Source: Verrucomicrobiota bacterium
GTDB lineage: Bacteria; Verrucomicrobiota; Verrucomicrobiia; Limisphaerales; J093
DNA length: 15,022 nucleotides
Assembly (NCBI GenBank): GCA_029907285.1
Contig: JARYMD010000059.1
Coordinates: 1-15,022 of the forward strand
Reading direction: 5' to 3'
Positions 6,419 to 14,736 of this stretch are shown piece after piece. The position numbers and the translations under genes are program-made. Position 1 is the first letter of the stretch. Each line of letters opens with the position of its first letter. The notes under the pieces are model-generated. The model saw only the letters and a program-made list of their open reading frames with translations, ran no database searches and had not been told where the DNA came from.

Positions 6419-8839
6419 TCAACGCAGCTCGTTGAGCAGATCAATCGCAGGGCTGAATCCGGGGTTTATTTCCAAGGCCCGTTTTGCGGCCTGGTGAGCT
6501 TCCTGAACCCGGCCCAACTGCGCCATGATTGTCGCACGAGCGTACGGTATGACAGCATCCGACGGGGCAATCGACTCTGCGTGAGCGAGGGCCTCGAGGG
6601 CGCGGTCTGTTTGCCCAAGCCTGTGCCGGGCAAGCCCGAGGTTGTACCATGCGCGCGCATGTTTCGGGTCCAAAAGCACTGCTTTCTCGAGGGCTTCAGC
6701 TGCGCGGTTGAGGCTGCCTGCTTCATTCCAGGCCAGCCCGAGCTTGAAAGCGAATTCGGCCTCGCGCGGGGCGAGTTGGCAGGCGATTTCGAGCTGCTCG
6801 ACCGCGTCGCGAGCGCGCCCCATTCGGCTTAACAGGACGGCTATTTCGTGGCGGATCGGGGCGGAATTCGGGTCCCACGCCACTGCCAGTGCATAGTGTT
6901 TGTAAGCCTCCTCGAACCGGCCTGCGCGGAACTCGATCGCGCCAAGCATCATTTGGCCGCCGGGCTGGTCTGAGTTGATTTCGAGGAAATGCTTGTGCTC
7001 GGCAGCCGCGAGTGAGTCTTGTGCAACGTTCGGATGCAATGCGGATGCCGCCACCACGCGCACGGCGCGTGACGGGTCATCGAGCAGCCGGCGAAGGACG
7101 TCCGCCGCTGCGGGATCGTTCGCTTCAGCCAGCGGTACCAGCGCTCGTGCAGCATTCACTCGCACCAGCGGGTGTGAATGGCGTGCGGCACGGAGGATCG
7201 CGTCCCGGACAGCGGGCTCAGCAAGCCATTGTTCCAATAGCCGGACAGCCGAGGCTTTCCAATAGGCAGAGTCGCTCCCGGCCAGCAGGGCCAATAAAGG
7301 CGCACGGGCTGCGCTGTCGCCTTTTTTGGCTTTTGCAAACCAACGAGCCCTGTCTCTGGCGGGGCGGTCCATTTTTGCCCCATACCATTTGTCAGCCCAT
7401 TCGATGGCCCAATCGACCGATTTGTCTGCATGGCAGCGCGAGCAGGCGTTTGGGATGCCGAACTCGCGTGTGAGCAACGGGTCTGGGCTTGTGAAGCCGT
7501 GGTCATGGCGCCAATGACGTTGCATGTACACAGTTTGGGGCATGTGACAATTGACGCACTCGCCGCCTGTCTCCTCGATCTTTTTCGGATTGTATTTTGT
7601 GAGGTCAAATTCGATCGGCGCGCCGTTGGTATCGAAGCCGTACACCTTGTGGTGGGCGTGTTCGACGGGCCGAATAACAGGCGCGTTGGTTTGGGTGCCG
7701 TTGTGGCAGCGCAAGCAGAGCCAGTTGCCGGGCAACCGCGTTTTGGCCGAGTGCGGCTCATGACAGTCGAGGCAGTAAACGCCATTGGTGTGCATGCGGC
7801 TGCCGGAGAAAGCGGCGTACTCGTAATCCTCGTCGCGGACCTGGCCGTCGGGGTAGAATGTATCGGTGAAATCGACGATTGCCAGCTCCTGATGATCAGT
7901 GAAGGCGTCACCGGGCTTGAAATCGCCCGTGAGATCAACACGACGCGCATGGCAGAATCCGCAATAATCAACAACCTGTGATTTGTTGAAGCGCGGCACG
8001 GTTGGGTCGGGCTTGCCGCTCTTGCCAAATCTGGCCTGCCATTGGACGTGGGATTTCAGTGGGCCGTGGCATGCTTCGCATCCAACCGTTGGCTCGGCCA
8101 TGGTGGTGTGATAGCTGTCGGTTACAGGGTCGTAGTTCTTCCGCACGCGCGTGTTATGGCATGCGGCGCACATGCTGTTCCAATTCATCCCGCGCCCCGT
8201 CCAATGACCCCATTCGCCCGGCCGACGGTCTTCGTCGCCGTACACATTGAACCATTCATTTGAAATGGGATCGTACGCGGCCTCGGTTACTTGCATGCGG
8301 CCGCCCTGTGCCGTTACAAGAAACTGCCTGAGCGGGTTGTTGCCGATGACACGCAACGCCGTGTGGGTTTCGTTCGACCGCGACAGGCCAACGCAGGTCA
8401 GAAGGAAATTCGTGCCCGACAATTGAACATGGGTTTCTTGTGACCCATGACGAAATGTGCGCGCAGGCTCGAACGCTCTGGCATCGGCAGCAGGGTTCAC
8501 AGGCCTTTCAGCCAGACAATGATTTGAATTCTCCCAGAGCGCGTATTCGTCCTTGTGGCAATCCCGGCAGCTCGCCGAACCGGCGTATTTCGAGAACGCG
8601 CGCCTTTCATCTTCGATCACTTCGGTCAGGGCACCGAGTTCGGCGCGACTGGGTCCTTCTCCCACGCCGCGAATGTGCAAGACGCGAAACGCCAGCCACG
8701 TTGTCAATCCCGCAGCGGCAATGGCAGCCATCAACCATGCAAACCGGCAGTTTTTGCGGAGCCAACCAACGCAAAGCTCGAACGCGCGCCTGCGCCGACT
8801 GCCGGCCAGGCTGGGCTTGTGGTTGTGGAGAGCTGACAT
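6419..8839 (-). CDS. Membrane-anchored octaheme cytochrome c with HEAT and TPR repeats
   Basis: The 806-residue product has an Arg-rich N-terminus (RRRR at 15-18) followed by one membrane segment at about 33-53, placing the rest in the periplasm. Eight CXXCH haem-attachment motifs lie at residues 91-95, 224-228, 254-258, 293-297, 356-360, 375-379, 428-432 and 466-470, so it should carry eight covalent haems. This part resembles the cytochrome c554/multihaem family. Residues about 505-605 show HEAT-like helical repeats (HPLVRVNAARALVPLAE, SRAVRVVAASAL). Residues about 620-806 carry TPR repeats (for example ARAWYNLGLARHRLGQTDRALEAL). Homologues are sometimes annotated as nitrite reductase, but no CXXCK site is present, so that activity is not supported. 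It follows the M50 gene by 53 bases and is probably co-transcribed with it. The substrate or partner is unknown. The ATG at 8839 has no strong Shine-Dalgarno. Confidence 0.92.
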   Translation of the reverse strand: MSALHNHKPSLAGSRRRRAFELCVGWLRKNCRFAWLMAAIAAAGLTTWLAFRVLHIRGVGEGPSRAELGALTEVIEDERRAFSKYAGSASCRDCHKDEYALWENSNHCLAERPVNPAADARAFEPARTFRHGSQETHVQLSGTNFLLTCVGLSRSNETHTALRVIGNNPLRQFLVTAQGGRMQVTEAAYDPISNEWFNVYGDEDRRPGEWGHWTGRGMNWNSMCAACHNTRVRKNYDPVTDSYHTTMAEPTVGCEACHGPLKSHVQWQARFGKSGKPDPTVPRFNKSQVVDYCGFCHARRVDLTGDFKPGDAFTDHQELAIVDFTDTFYPDGQVRDEDYEYAAFSGSRMHTNGVYCLDCHEPHSAKTRLPGNWLCLRCHNGTQTNAPVIRPVEHAHHKVYGFDTNGAPIEFDLTKYNPKKIEETGGECVNCHMPQTVYMQRHWRHDHGFTSPDPLLTREFGIPNACSRCHADKSVDWAIEWADKWYGAKMDRPARDRARWFAKAKKGDSAARAPLLALLAGSDSAYWKASAVRLLEQWLAEPAVRDAILRAARHSHPLVRVNAARALVPLAEANDPAAADVLRRLLDDPSRAVRVVAASALHPNVAQDSLAAAEHKHFLEINSDQPGGQMMLGAIEFRAGRFEEAYKHYALAVAWDPNSAPIRHEIAVLLSRMGRARDAVEQLEIACQLAPREAEFAFKLGLAWNEAGSLNRAAEALEKAVLLDPKHARAWYNLGLARHRLGQTDRALEALAHAESIAPSDAVIPYARATIMAQLGRVQEAHQAAKRALEINPGFSPAIDLLNELR

Positions 8840-8892
8840 TCGTTGCGGATGCTATACGCGAAGCCTGCTTCAGGCAATCCAGCCACGGCAAT

Positions 8893-9822
8893 TCAACCCT
8901 CGCGCGCCCCGGGAACAAAAGCCGATTGTCTGGTCCATTCACTGATGGGACCAGACACACCGCAGTCAAAACATCGTATGCTCGCGTAATACGCACCGCA
9001 CCTCGGACACACCGCATGTCCCGCAAACATGTCAAAGGCGGTCTGGCAATTGGCGCACAACCAGTGCGGACCTTTCATTGGCGCCTTGTGACAAGAGGGG
9101 CATTCAAACTCAGTGTGCCGTGGCAAATCTTCCATGCGTGCTAGAAGACGGGCCTGGTTGAGCCCTCGCCAGCAATTCATCACCATAAACACCGCCAGAA
9201 TTGCAATCCATTCGGACTTGGCCCACCACGCGACAATGAACAGTCCGGCTACACCGACGAACCCGACACTGCTGGCGACGGCCAAACTGCGCGCACGGCC
9301 AATCATGAACCACAGCACTGACCGCAGAATCTGGCCGCCGTCCAGCGGGTATATCGGCAGCAAATTGAACACCATTATGACCACGTTCAGTATCGCGATG
9401 GTTTGAACCCATGCGAAAAGGTCCGGCATCTTCGTTTCCAAACCCGCTGCGGGACTGGCAAACCACAGGCCGATCAGAACCGGCATCAGCGCAACGTTCA
9501 CAAGCGGCCCCGCTGCAATGCTCCAAAGCGTCGCACCGGGACGTTCCGGCGGCGCCACATATGCAACCCCGCCCAAAGGCCACAGGATGATTTCATTCGC
9601 ACGTCCCCCGACCGACCGGCATGCCAGCGCGTGGCCAAACTCGTGCATCAGCACAAGGGCAAACAAAGACAGGTACTCGATCGCATTCCAAACCGGCGAG
9701 GCGTAAAAAGATTTCCGCCCCAGAATCTCATAGACGGCGATTAGAAACCACGACCAATGCAGGTAAACCTGGATTCCCGCCAGCTTGAACAGCTTCAGAG
9801 CGCCTTTATTCGTTGGCATCAT
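8893..9822 (-). CDS. Site-2-type (M50) membrane zinc metalloprotease with two zinc ribbons
   Basis: A 309-residue polytopic membrane protein of the site-2 protease/SpoIVFB group, which cleaves transmembrane substrates within the bilayer. The zinc-binding HEFGH motif is at residues 60-64, within a hydrophobic helix. AGPLVN is at 104-109, and the second metal motif NLLPIYPLDGGQ at 153-164 supplies the Asp at 161. About six hydrophobic segments are visible up to residue 217. The C-terminal tail from 235 is soluble and has four CXXC pairs (C241/244, C256/259, C272/275, C284/287), forming two probable zinc ribbons in place of the CBS domains often found in this family. The start is ATG 9822 (a second ATG is at 9819) behind a modest AGGGA. 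Its substrate is not evident; the co-directional cytochrome gene starts 53 bases after its stop. Confidence 0.9.
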   Translation of the reverse strand: MMPTNKGALKLFKLAGIQVYLHWSWFLIAVYEILGRKSFYASPVWNAIEYLSLFALVLMHEFGHALACRSVGGRANEIILWPLGGVAYVAPPERPGATLWSIAAGPLVNVALMPVLIGLWFASPAAGLETKMPDLFAWVQTIAILNVVIMVFNLLPIYPLDGGQILRSVLWFMIGRARSLAVASSVGFVGVAGLFIVAWWAKSEWIAILAVFMVMNCWRGLNQARLLARMEDLPRHTEFECPSCHKAPMKGPHWLCANCQTAFDMFAGHAVCPRCGAYYASIRCFDCGVSGPISEWTRQSAFVPGAREG

Positions 9823-10191
9823 ATCATCCCTGACCCCAGTGAAACATCCGATTCAGAACGGCCTCGGGTCACGAGCTGTCATATCGACGACAGCCCGGCT
9901 GTGCCGCCCGCGGCCACCAAAAGCCACCAAAAAATCGAGTGCAGTCTGGAACAGAGCAAAAACGTTTGAAAGCCGAAATCCACAATGCCGCTCTGCAAGG
10001 CAAAGCCGGCAGAATCCGTGCGGGCTTTGACAGCATGTTTTTCTTGCGGGTTGTTGGTGCATGGTATAGACAGCTCTTGAAATTCGTCGACACGTGGTCA
10101 ATCAAGGCCGGGTGTAATGCCGGGCTGGCGATGGTTGATGGTGGTGTTATGCCGCCACATTTGATTTCCGGAGCGCAAGAATTGGCCGACC
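9823..10191. other. Divergent intergenic region between M50 and lutA
   Basis: This 369-bp stretch must hold the promoters of both the M50/cytochrome transcript and the lut operon. Visible structure: an inverted repeat GCTGTC-8 nt-GACAGC at 9875-9894 and a perfect tandem 10-bp repeat GCCACCAAAA at 9913-9932, both nearer the M50 side. A TTGACA at 10027-10032 points toward lutA but lacks a matching -10 at normal spacing. No regulator gene is present here. Confidence 0.5.
9913..9932. repeat. Tandem 10-bp direct repeat GCCACCAAAA x2
   Basis: Two perfect adjacent copies, one DNA helical turn apart, lie about 90-110 bases upstream of the M50 start. The arrangement could serve as a regulator-binding site, but two copies of a 10-mer may also be chance. 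Confidence 0.4.
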
Positions 10192-10908
10192 ATGACAATA
10201 ACATTGTTCATTCCCTGTTATATCGACTTGTTCTATCCACGGGTTGGGATGGCAATGGTCAGAATCCTCGAGAAACTCGGTCACAAGATTGTTTGTCCCG
10301 AGTCGCCTTCTTGCTGCGGCCAGCCTGCGTTCAACACTGGGTATTGGGACGAAAGCCGTGCTTTGGCTGTCAAGGTGTTGGACCAATTGAAAGACGCCGA
10401 GGTGGTCGTTATTCCAAGCGGATCGTGCGGTGCAATGATCAAGGTGTTTTATCCCGTGTTGTTTGCCGGAACGCCGCAGGAGCCTTTGGCGAAGGAAGTC
10501 TCGGCCAAGTGCTACGAGTTTGCCCAGTTCCTTGTGGACAAGCTTGGCGTAACGGACCTTGGCGCGAAGTTTCCGCATCGGGTGACATATCACGACGGAT
10601 GCCACAGTCTGCGCGAGATGAACATCTACGAAGCGCCGCGGAAGCTGCTGCGCCATGTGGCCGGGCTCGAGCTTGTCGAAATGAGACAGACAGTTTGTTG
10701 CGGTTTTGGCGGGACGTTCTCGGCGAAGTTTCCGGCGATATCGACCGCGATGGGCGAGGTCAAGTGCGACCTTGCTGCTGAAACCGGCGCCGAATACATA
10801 GTGTCGTCCGATTCGAGTTGTCTCATGCACATTCAGGGGCTGATAGACCGGCAGCGCAGGAAACTGAAGACGATTCATTTGGCCGAAGTGTTGGCAGGGG
10901 ATTTCTAG
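10192..10908 (+). CDS. lutA: L-lactate oxidation complex subunit LutA (CCG-domain Fe-S protein)
   Basis: LutA is one of three subunits of the LutABC complex, which oxidises L-lactate to pyruvate in the cytoplasm. The 238-residue product has the two CCG (cysteine-rich) domains expected: C9 and C41-C42-G43 with C79 (PSGSCGAM) in the first, and C137 (YHDGCHSLR), C169-C170-G171 (VCCGFGGTFS) and C210 (DSSCLMH) in the second. Such cysteines bind iron-sulfur clusters. Length and motif order match the LutA/YkgE family. It opens the operon, with lutB starting 31-37 bases after its stop. The ATG at 10192 has no convincing Shine-Dalgarno. No GntR-type LutR regulator gene is seen in the window. Confidence 0.93.
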   Translation: MTITLFIPCYIDLFYPRVGMAMVRILEKLGHKIVCPESPSCCGQPAFNTGYWDESRALAVKVLDQLKDAEVVVIPSGSCGAMIKVFYPVLFAGTPQEPLAKEVSAKCYEFAQFLVDKLGVTDLGAKFPHRVTYHDGCHSLREMNIYEAPRKLLRHVAGLELVEMRQTVCCGFGGTFSAKFPAISTAMGEVKCDLAAETGAEYIVSSDSSCLMHIQGLIDRQRRKLKTIHLAEVLAGDF

Positions 10909-10945
10909 ACAACCGAACATGGCTTGACCACTCGCTTTTGTGCGC

Positions 10946-12343
10946 ATGACCACCGCTGCTGCAAAGTTCAAAAAGGATGTCCGCCGGGTAACGGCTGATC
11001 TTCGCCATCGCCGGATCATCAATGCCGCCCTTGACGGATACGCGGTCAAACGAGACCAAAAGAAGGCCTTGTTCCAAGACTGGGCCGGAGCGAGGCGGCT
11101 GGCGGCTGCGACCAAATACGAGGCGATCAACAGCCTGGACCGATGCCTCGAACAATTTGCGCGCGGCCTCGAGTCGCGCGGCGCCAAGGTGCATTGGGCA
11201 AGCACGGGACAGCAGGCATGCGAAATCATTGTCGGCATTCTGAAGCAGCGCAACGCGCGCAGCGTGGTCAAGTCCAAAGCCATGACAGCAGAGGAAATCC
11301 ACCTGAACGAAGCCCTTGCGCGCGCGGGACTGGATGTTGTCGAGACAGACCTCGGCGAATTCATAGTGCAGCTCCGCGATGAACCCCCATACCACATCGT
11401 GTTCCCCGCAATGCATCTGACCCGGGGCGAAATTCAGGAGACTTTTCGCAAGCGATTGGGCGATGCCCCGTCCGATAACCCCGAAGAGCTTACAATGGTT
11501 GCGCGCCGTGTCCTCAGACAAAAATACATCCAGGCCGACGCAGGCATCACGGGCGCCAATTTCGCCGTGGCCGACGCCGGCTTGATTTCCCTGACCGAGA
11601 ACGAGGGCAACGCGCGGCTCACGGGCGCACTGCCGCGGACGATGATCACCCTGGTTGGCATCGAGAAGGTGATACCGCGGCTTGAGGACCTTGCGTTGTT
11701 CTTGCCGATGCTGGCGACAGTGGGCGCAGGCCAGTTGATCAGCGGATACAACACTCTGTATGGCGGGCCGCGCCAGCCGGGCGAACCCGACGGCCCGGAA
11801 GAGTATCACGTGGTCCTGCTGGACAACAATCGCACAAGGCTCCTGGCCGACGCCGAAAAGCGAGACACACTGCACTGCATTCGGTGCGGTTCATGCCTGA
11901 ACGTGTGCCCAATCTTCAGGAACATCGGCGGGCATTCGTATGGCACGACCTACTGCGGCCCGATCGGAGCTGTCCTCACGCCTGTTCTCAAAGGATTGCA
12001 GGAGTGGAAGCATCTGCCTTATGCGTCCTCGCTCTGCGGCGCATGCACCGAAGCGTGCCCGGTCGGGATCGATCTGCATCATCACTTGCTCGAACATCGG
12101 CGTGCGGCGGCGGGCACGAAACCGAGCTGGTGGCAAAAACTGGCTTTCAAACTTTTCGCGCCAGTGGCAGCCAGCAAGCTGCTTTGGGCGTTGGTGACAA
12201 AATCAGGCCGCCTTGGCCAAAAGCTTCATCCGATCGTCCTCGGCACAAGGCTGGACCCCGCTTATGTCTGGACACGCACGCGCGACCTGCCCCCAATCGC
12301 AAAAACTACCTTCAAGGAATGGTGGAGGAGGACCCGGCCATGA
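10946..12343 (+). CDS. lutB: L-lactate oxidation complex subunit LutB (LUD domain + ferredoxin)
   Basis: The iron-sulfur electron-transfer subunit of the LutABC lactate-oxidising complex. Residue numbers count from the GTG at 10940, which gives 467 residues; ATG 10946 is two codons further and is preferred. Residues about 60-300 form the LUD domain, including the hallmark SLTENEGNARLTG (217-229). A ferredoxin-like part follows: CIRCGSCLNVCP supplies C313, C316, C319 and C323; C339 (TTYCGPIG), C366, C369 and C373 (CGACTEACPVGI) provide the second [4Fe-4S] set. The remaining ~75 residues match the usual C-terminal extension. No strong Shine-Dalgarno is visible. The stop TGA overlaps the lutC start as ATGA, indicating translational coupling. 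Confidence 0.93.
   Translation: MTTAAAKFKKDVRRVTADLRHRRIINAALDGYAVKRDQKKALFQDWAGARRLAAATKYEAINSLDRCLEQFARGLESRGAKVHWASTGQQACEIIVGILKQRNARSVVKSKAMTAEEIHLNEALARAGLDVVETDLGEFIVQLRDEPPYHIVFPAMHLTRGEIQETFRKRLGDAPSDNPEELTMVARRVLRQKYIQADAGITGANFAVADAGLISLTENEGNARLTGALPRTMITLVGIEKVIPRLEDLALFLPMLATVGAGQLISGYNTLYGGPRQPGEPDGPEEYHVVLLDNNRTRLLADAEKRDTLHCIRCGSCLNVCPIFRNIGGHSYGTTYCGPIGAVLTPVLKGLQEWKHLPYASSLCGACTEACPVGIDLHHHLLEHRRAAAGTKPSWWQKLAFKLFAPVAASKLLWALVTKSGRLGQKLHPIVLGTRLDPAYVWTRTRDLPPIAKTTFKEWWRRTRP
12323..12331 (+). promoter_or_regulatory. Ribosome-binding site of lutC within lutB
   Basis: TGGAGGAGG lies 8 bases before the ATG at 12340, inside the last codons of lutB. It is the clearest Shine-Dalgarno of this operon and fixes the lutC start. 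Confidence 0.8.
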
Positions 12344-13011
12344 CAGAGCGCGAAAACATTTTGTCCCGAATACGCGAAGCCTTGCGCGTTCCGGCTCCAC
12401 AGCCGTTGGGCATGACAGAAACGCCGCTGCCAAAGCCTGAAGACCATCGGCGAGTATTGCCAAAGGTCGGGCCCTCGGAATCCGATCGCATCAGCCTGTT
12501 CGCCGCAAATGCGGAGGAGCTTCGCGCGCGATTTGTTGTTCTTCCGGCCATCGAAGCCCTCGAAAGCGAGATACGATCGATGAAAGACGCGGAGGGATGG
12601 ACACGTGTTGCCAGCCACCGCGGCGAGCTGACGGATATTGCCTGCGCCAAGCTGGGTGTTCCCGTTCTTCTGACCGATGAAGGGTACGACAAGACTGAAC
12701 TCGAGGCGTGCCAGGCCGGCGTGACCGAGTGCGATGCGCTGATTGCGCAAACCGGCAGCGTTCTTGTTACAAGCCGGGGTTCAGGAGGACGTGCTCTGAC
12801 CGTGCTGCCGCCCCACCATGTTGTGTTGGCCAGACGCAGCCAGCTTGTTGCTGATCTGCCGGAGGCAATGGCGTTGATGCGCAAAAAATATCACCCAAAC
12901 TATCCCAGCATGATTTCGATTATCACCGGCCCAAGCCGCACAGGTGACATCGAACGGATTCTTGTGTTGGGCGCGCACGGCCCCAAAAAACTCACAATAC
13001 TTCTGATCTAA
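12340..13011 (+). CDS. lutC: L-lactate oxidation complex subunit LutC (LUD domain)
   Basis: The 223-residue third subunit of the LutABC complex, consisting almost entirely of one LUD domain. Family signatures are visible: ERENILSRIREAL at the N-terminus, AQTGSVLVTS and GGRALTVLPPHHVVLA in the middle, and PSRTGDIERILVLGAHGPKKL at the C-terminus. The start at 12340 overlaps the lutB stop (ATGA) and is preceded by a strong Shine-Dalgarno. The frame is open far upstream, but that part is shadow sequence inside lutB. The transporter gene follows 22 bases later. Confidence 0.93.
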   Translation: MTERENILSRIREALRVPAPQPLGMTETPLPKPEDHRRVLPKVGPSESDRISLFAANAEELRARFVVLPAIEALESEIRSMKDAEGWTRVASHRGELTDIACAKLGVPVLLTDEGYDKTELEACQAGVTECDALIAQTGSVLVTSRGSGGRALTVLPPHHVVLARRSQLVADLPEAMALMRKKYHPNYPSMISIITGPSRTGDIERILVLGAHGPKKLTILLI

Positions 13012-13033
13012 CTCAGCCGTTTTCACCAAGACC

Positions 13034-14473
13034 ATGGGACAAACAAGGCCGCTTACCTTGCGCTGCCGCCAGTTCCTGAGTTCTTTTACCGATTTGCGCC
13101 GTTTGCCAATGGGGCTCTGGTACGTCATCGGCGCGTTTTCCATCGAATCGTCGGCTTACTTTGGCGTGCTGACGCTGATGACGGTTTATTTGACGGCTGA
13201 CCTCGGGTGGAGCGATGTGAGAGCTGGAATGGCGGTTTCTGTTTTCACGATGCTGGTCACGCTCTTCATGCTGGGCATTGGAAGCTACGCGGAACGGTTC
13301 GGATTGCGCGGCCCGATACTTTTTGCCCTTGCGATAAGCACGGCCGGCCGCGCGCTGTACAGTTGGGCGCCCCAGCTTGGCAGCTCGGCTGCGATCGCAT
13401 CTTGTCTTGTGGTCTTTTCACTACTGATCGTCGCCATCGGCTCGGGCATCTTGCAGCCCATTTGTTATGCCGGAGTCAAGCAGTTCACCGACGAGAAAAC
13501 CAACTCGATGGGGTACGGTTTGATTTACGCGATCATGAACCTCGGCATAGTCGCAACTGCAGCACTTTCTTCGTGGGTCAGGCCGGGAGTGCAGAAGATC
13601 AAGGATGGAATCGTGCTGGGCGGGGCAAGCCAGTCCCTGCTTGAACCTTTGGCGCGCATTTCCATAAGTGGAGTTCAGGCAATGAACATCGTTTGCACCG
13701 CGATAACTCTGGGCACTTTGGTGGGGTTCGCACTGCTGATGACTTCGAAGACTGAAGCCCAAAAGGTCAGAGAACTCGCCGCGAGCCGGGCCGAAACGCC
13801 AGAATCCACCTTCAGTCTCAAGCGCTATTTCACGGAAGGACCGTTCTCGAACCCGCGCTTTGTCTTTTTCATTTTCATGCTGTTGCCGGTCCGCACTTTG
13901 TTTGCGCATCAATGGCTTACCATGCCCTCATACATCCTGCGCGCTTACCCGGGCGGTGTGGCCGACAGAATGGAGTGGCTGGTGAACTGGATCAACCCGC
14001 TGATTATTTTCTTTGGTGTGCCGATTGCGACAGCCCTGACGCGGCACATCAATGTTTATCGCATGATGGTTGTTGGCACATTTGTTTCCGCTGTGCCGAC
14101 GTTCCTGCTTTGTGCGGGGCCGAATCTTACCCTGCTGATTGCGTATTTCGTGCTGTTCTCGATCGGCGAGGCGTTGTGGTCGGCCCGATTCTACGAATAT
14201 GCCTCGGAACTTGCGCCGCCGGGAAGACTGGCGCAGTACATGGGTCTGGCCCAAATCCCGTGGCTTTTGGCAAAAGGAGTCACTGGGCTTTACTCCGGCT
14301 GGATGATCGAGCGGTTTTGTCCTGAAGGTGTCCCGGCCGAAATGCTCCGAACAGGCACACTTTGGTTTGTGTATGGGTGCATGGCGCTGACAACGCCGAT
14401 AGGCTTGTGGCTGGCAAGGCGCTGGGTGATGCGCGGACTGCATGACCCCGGACGTGCTGGTTCCCTCCCTTGA
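13034..14473 (+). CDS. MFS transporter, POT-like
   Basis: A 479-residue integral membrane protein with about twelve hydrophobic segments (roughly 29-51, 66-84, 93-109, 120-147, 162-180, 216-236, 275-293, 317-335, 345-360, 364-385, 402-422, 441-461). The cytoplasmic loop after segment two has GSYAERFGLRGPI, an MFS motif-A variant. SGILQPICYAGVKQFTDEKTNSMGYGLIYAIMNLGI resembles the peptide/POT branch of the superfamily. A polar central loop (about 237-272) separates the two halves. It starts 22 bases after lutC in the same direction, so it is very likely in the lut transcript and may import lactate or another organic acid or peptide. It is not of the LctP/LldP permease type usually found beside lut genes. 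The ATG at 13034 has a poor Shine-Dalgarno. Confidence 0.85.
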   Translation: MGQTRPLTLRCRQFLSSFTDLRRLPMGLWYVIGAFSIESSAYFGVLTLMTVYLTADLGWSDVRAGMAVSVFTMLVTLFMLGIGSYAERFGLRGPILFALAISTAGRALYSWAPQLGSSAAIASCLVVFSLLIVAIGSGILQPICYAGVKQFTDEKTNSMGYGLIYAIMNLGIVATAALSSWVRPGVQKIKDGIVLGGASQSLLEPLARISISGVQAMNIVCTAITLGTLVGFALLMTSKTEAQKVRELAASRAETPESTFSLKRYFTEGPFSNPRFVFFIFMLLPVRTLFAHQWLTMPSYILRAYPGGVADRMEWLVNWINPLIIFFGVPIATALTRHINVYRMMVVGTFVSAVPTFLLCAGPNLTLLIAYFVLFSIGEALWSARFYEYASELAPPGRLAQYMGLAQIPWLLAKGVTGLYSGWMIERFCPEGVPAEMLRTGTLWFVYGCMALTTPIGLWLARRWVMRGLHDPGRAGSLP

Positions 14474-14618
14474 ATCTGCGATCTCCACTCGGCGCGTGCG
14501 CACACACGGCGCATAAGCACCTGGCAATCCCGGAGGTTAATCCACAGATCATTGCCCCGGCAGGTCCCAAGGCCGTAAGAATTCAGGGGAACTGCGAGCA
14601 CCACAATCTCGAGTGGCT

Positions 14619-14646
14619 GGGAATATCGTGCCTGGCACTCTATTGC
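14619..14646. repeat. 28-bp direct repeat, copy 1, with GTGCCTGGCAC palindrome
   Basis: This copy matches 14709-14736 at 27 of 28 bases, the difference being at 14643 (T versus C). It contains the 11-bp palindrome GTGCCTGGCAC at 14628-14638. The copies start 90 bp apart. Confidence 0.85.
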
Positions 14647-14649
14647 AGT

Positions 14650-14665
14650 CCGGCCTTTGGGCCGG
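14650..14665. repeat. GC-rich hairpin between the direct repeats
   Basis: CCGGCC pairs with GGCCGG around a TTTG loop. It lies between the two 28-bp repeats and may be part of the same repetitive element. There is no T run after it on either strand. Confidence 0.55.
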
Positions 14666-14708
14666 AGACCGCCGCTGAGAACACGCACGCGCCTGTGACA
14701 CGGGCTGA

Positions 14709-14736
14709 GGGAATATCGTGCCTGGCACTCTACTGC
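14709..14736. repeat. 28-bp direct repeat, copy 2, with GTGCCTGGCAC palindrome
   Basis: Second copy of the repeat at 14619-14646. The palindrome lies at 14718-14728. High identity between copies in otherwise unrelated flanks suggests a mobile or amplified REP-like sequence. Confidence 0.85.

Noticed and set aside
10027..10070. TTGACA-based promoter for the lut operon
   Set aside because: At 16-18 bases downstream there is no acceptable -10; the TATAGA at 10065 is 32 bases away.
9939..10781. Plus-strand open frame of 280 residues overlapping lutA in another frame
   Set aside because: lutA has all expected CCG motifs in its own frame; this frame shows none and lacks a ribosome-binding site.
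10147..11875. Long minus-strand open frames (416 and 350 residues) across lutA and lutB
   Set aside because: They lie antisense to well-recognised lut genes. Their length is explained by GC-rich codon bias.
11884..12339. N-terminal extension of lutC
   Set aside because: The frame is open but overlaps the lutB ferredoxin domain. The ATGA overlap and strong Shine-Dalgarno fix the start at 12340.
14619..14736. CRISPR array
   Set aside because: Only two repeat copies exist, separated by 62 bases containing a hairpin, and no cas gene is in the window.
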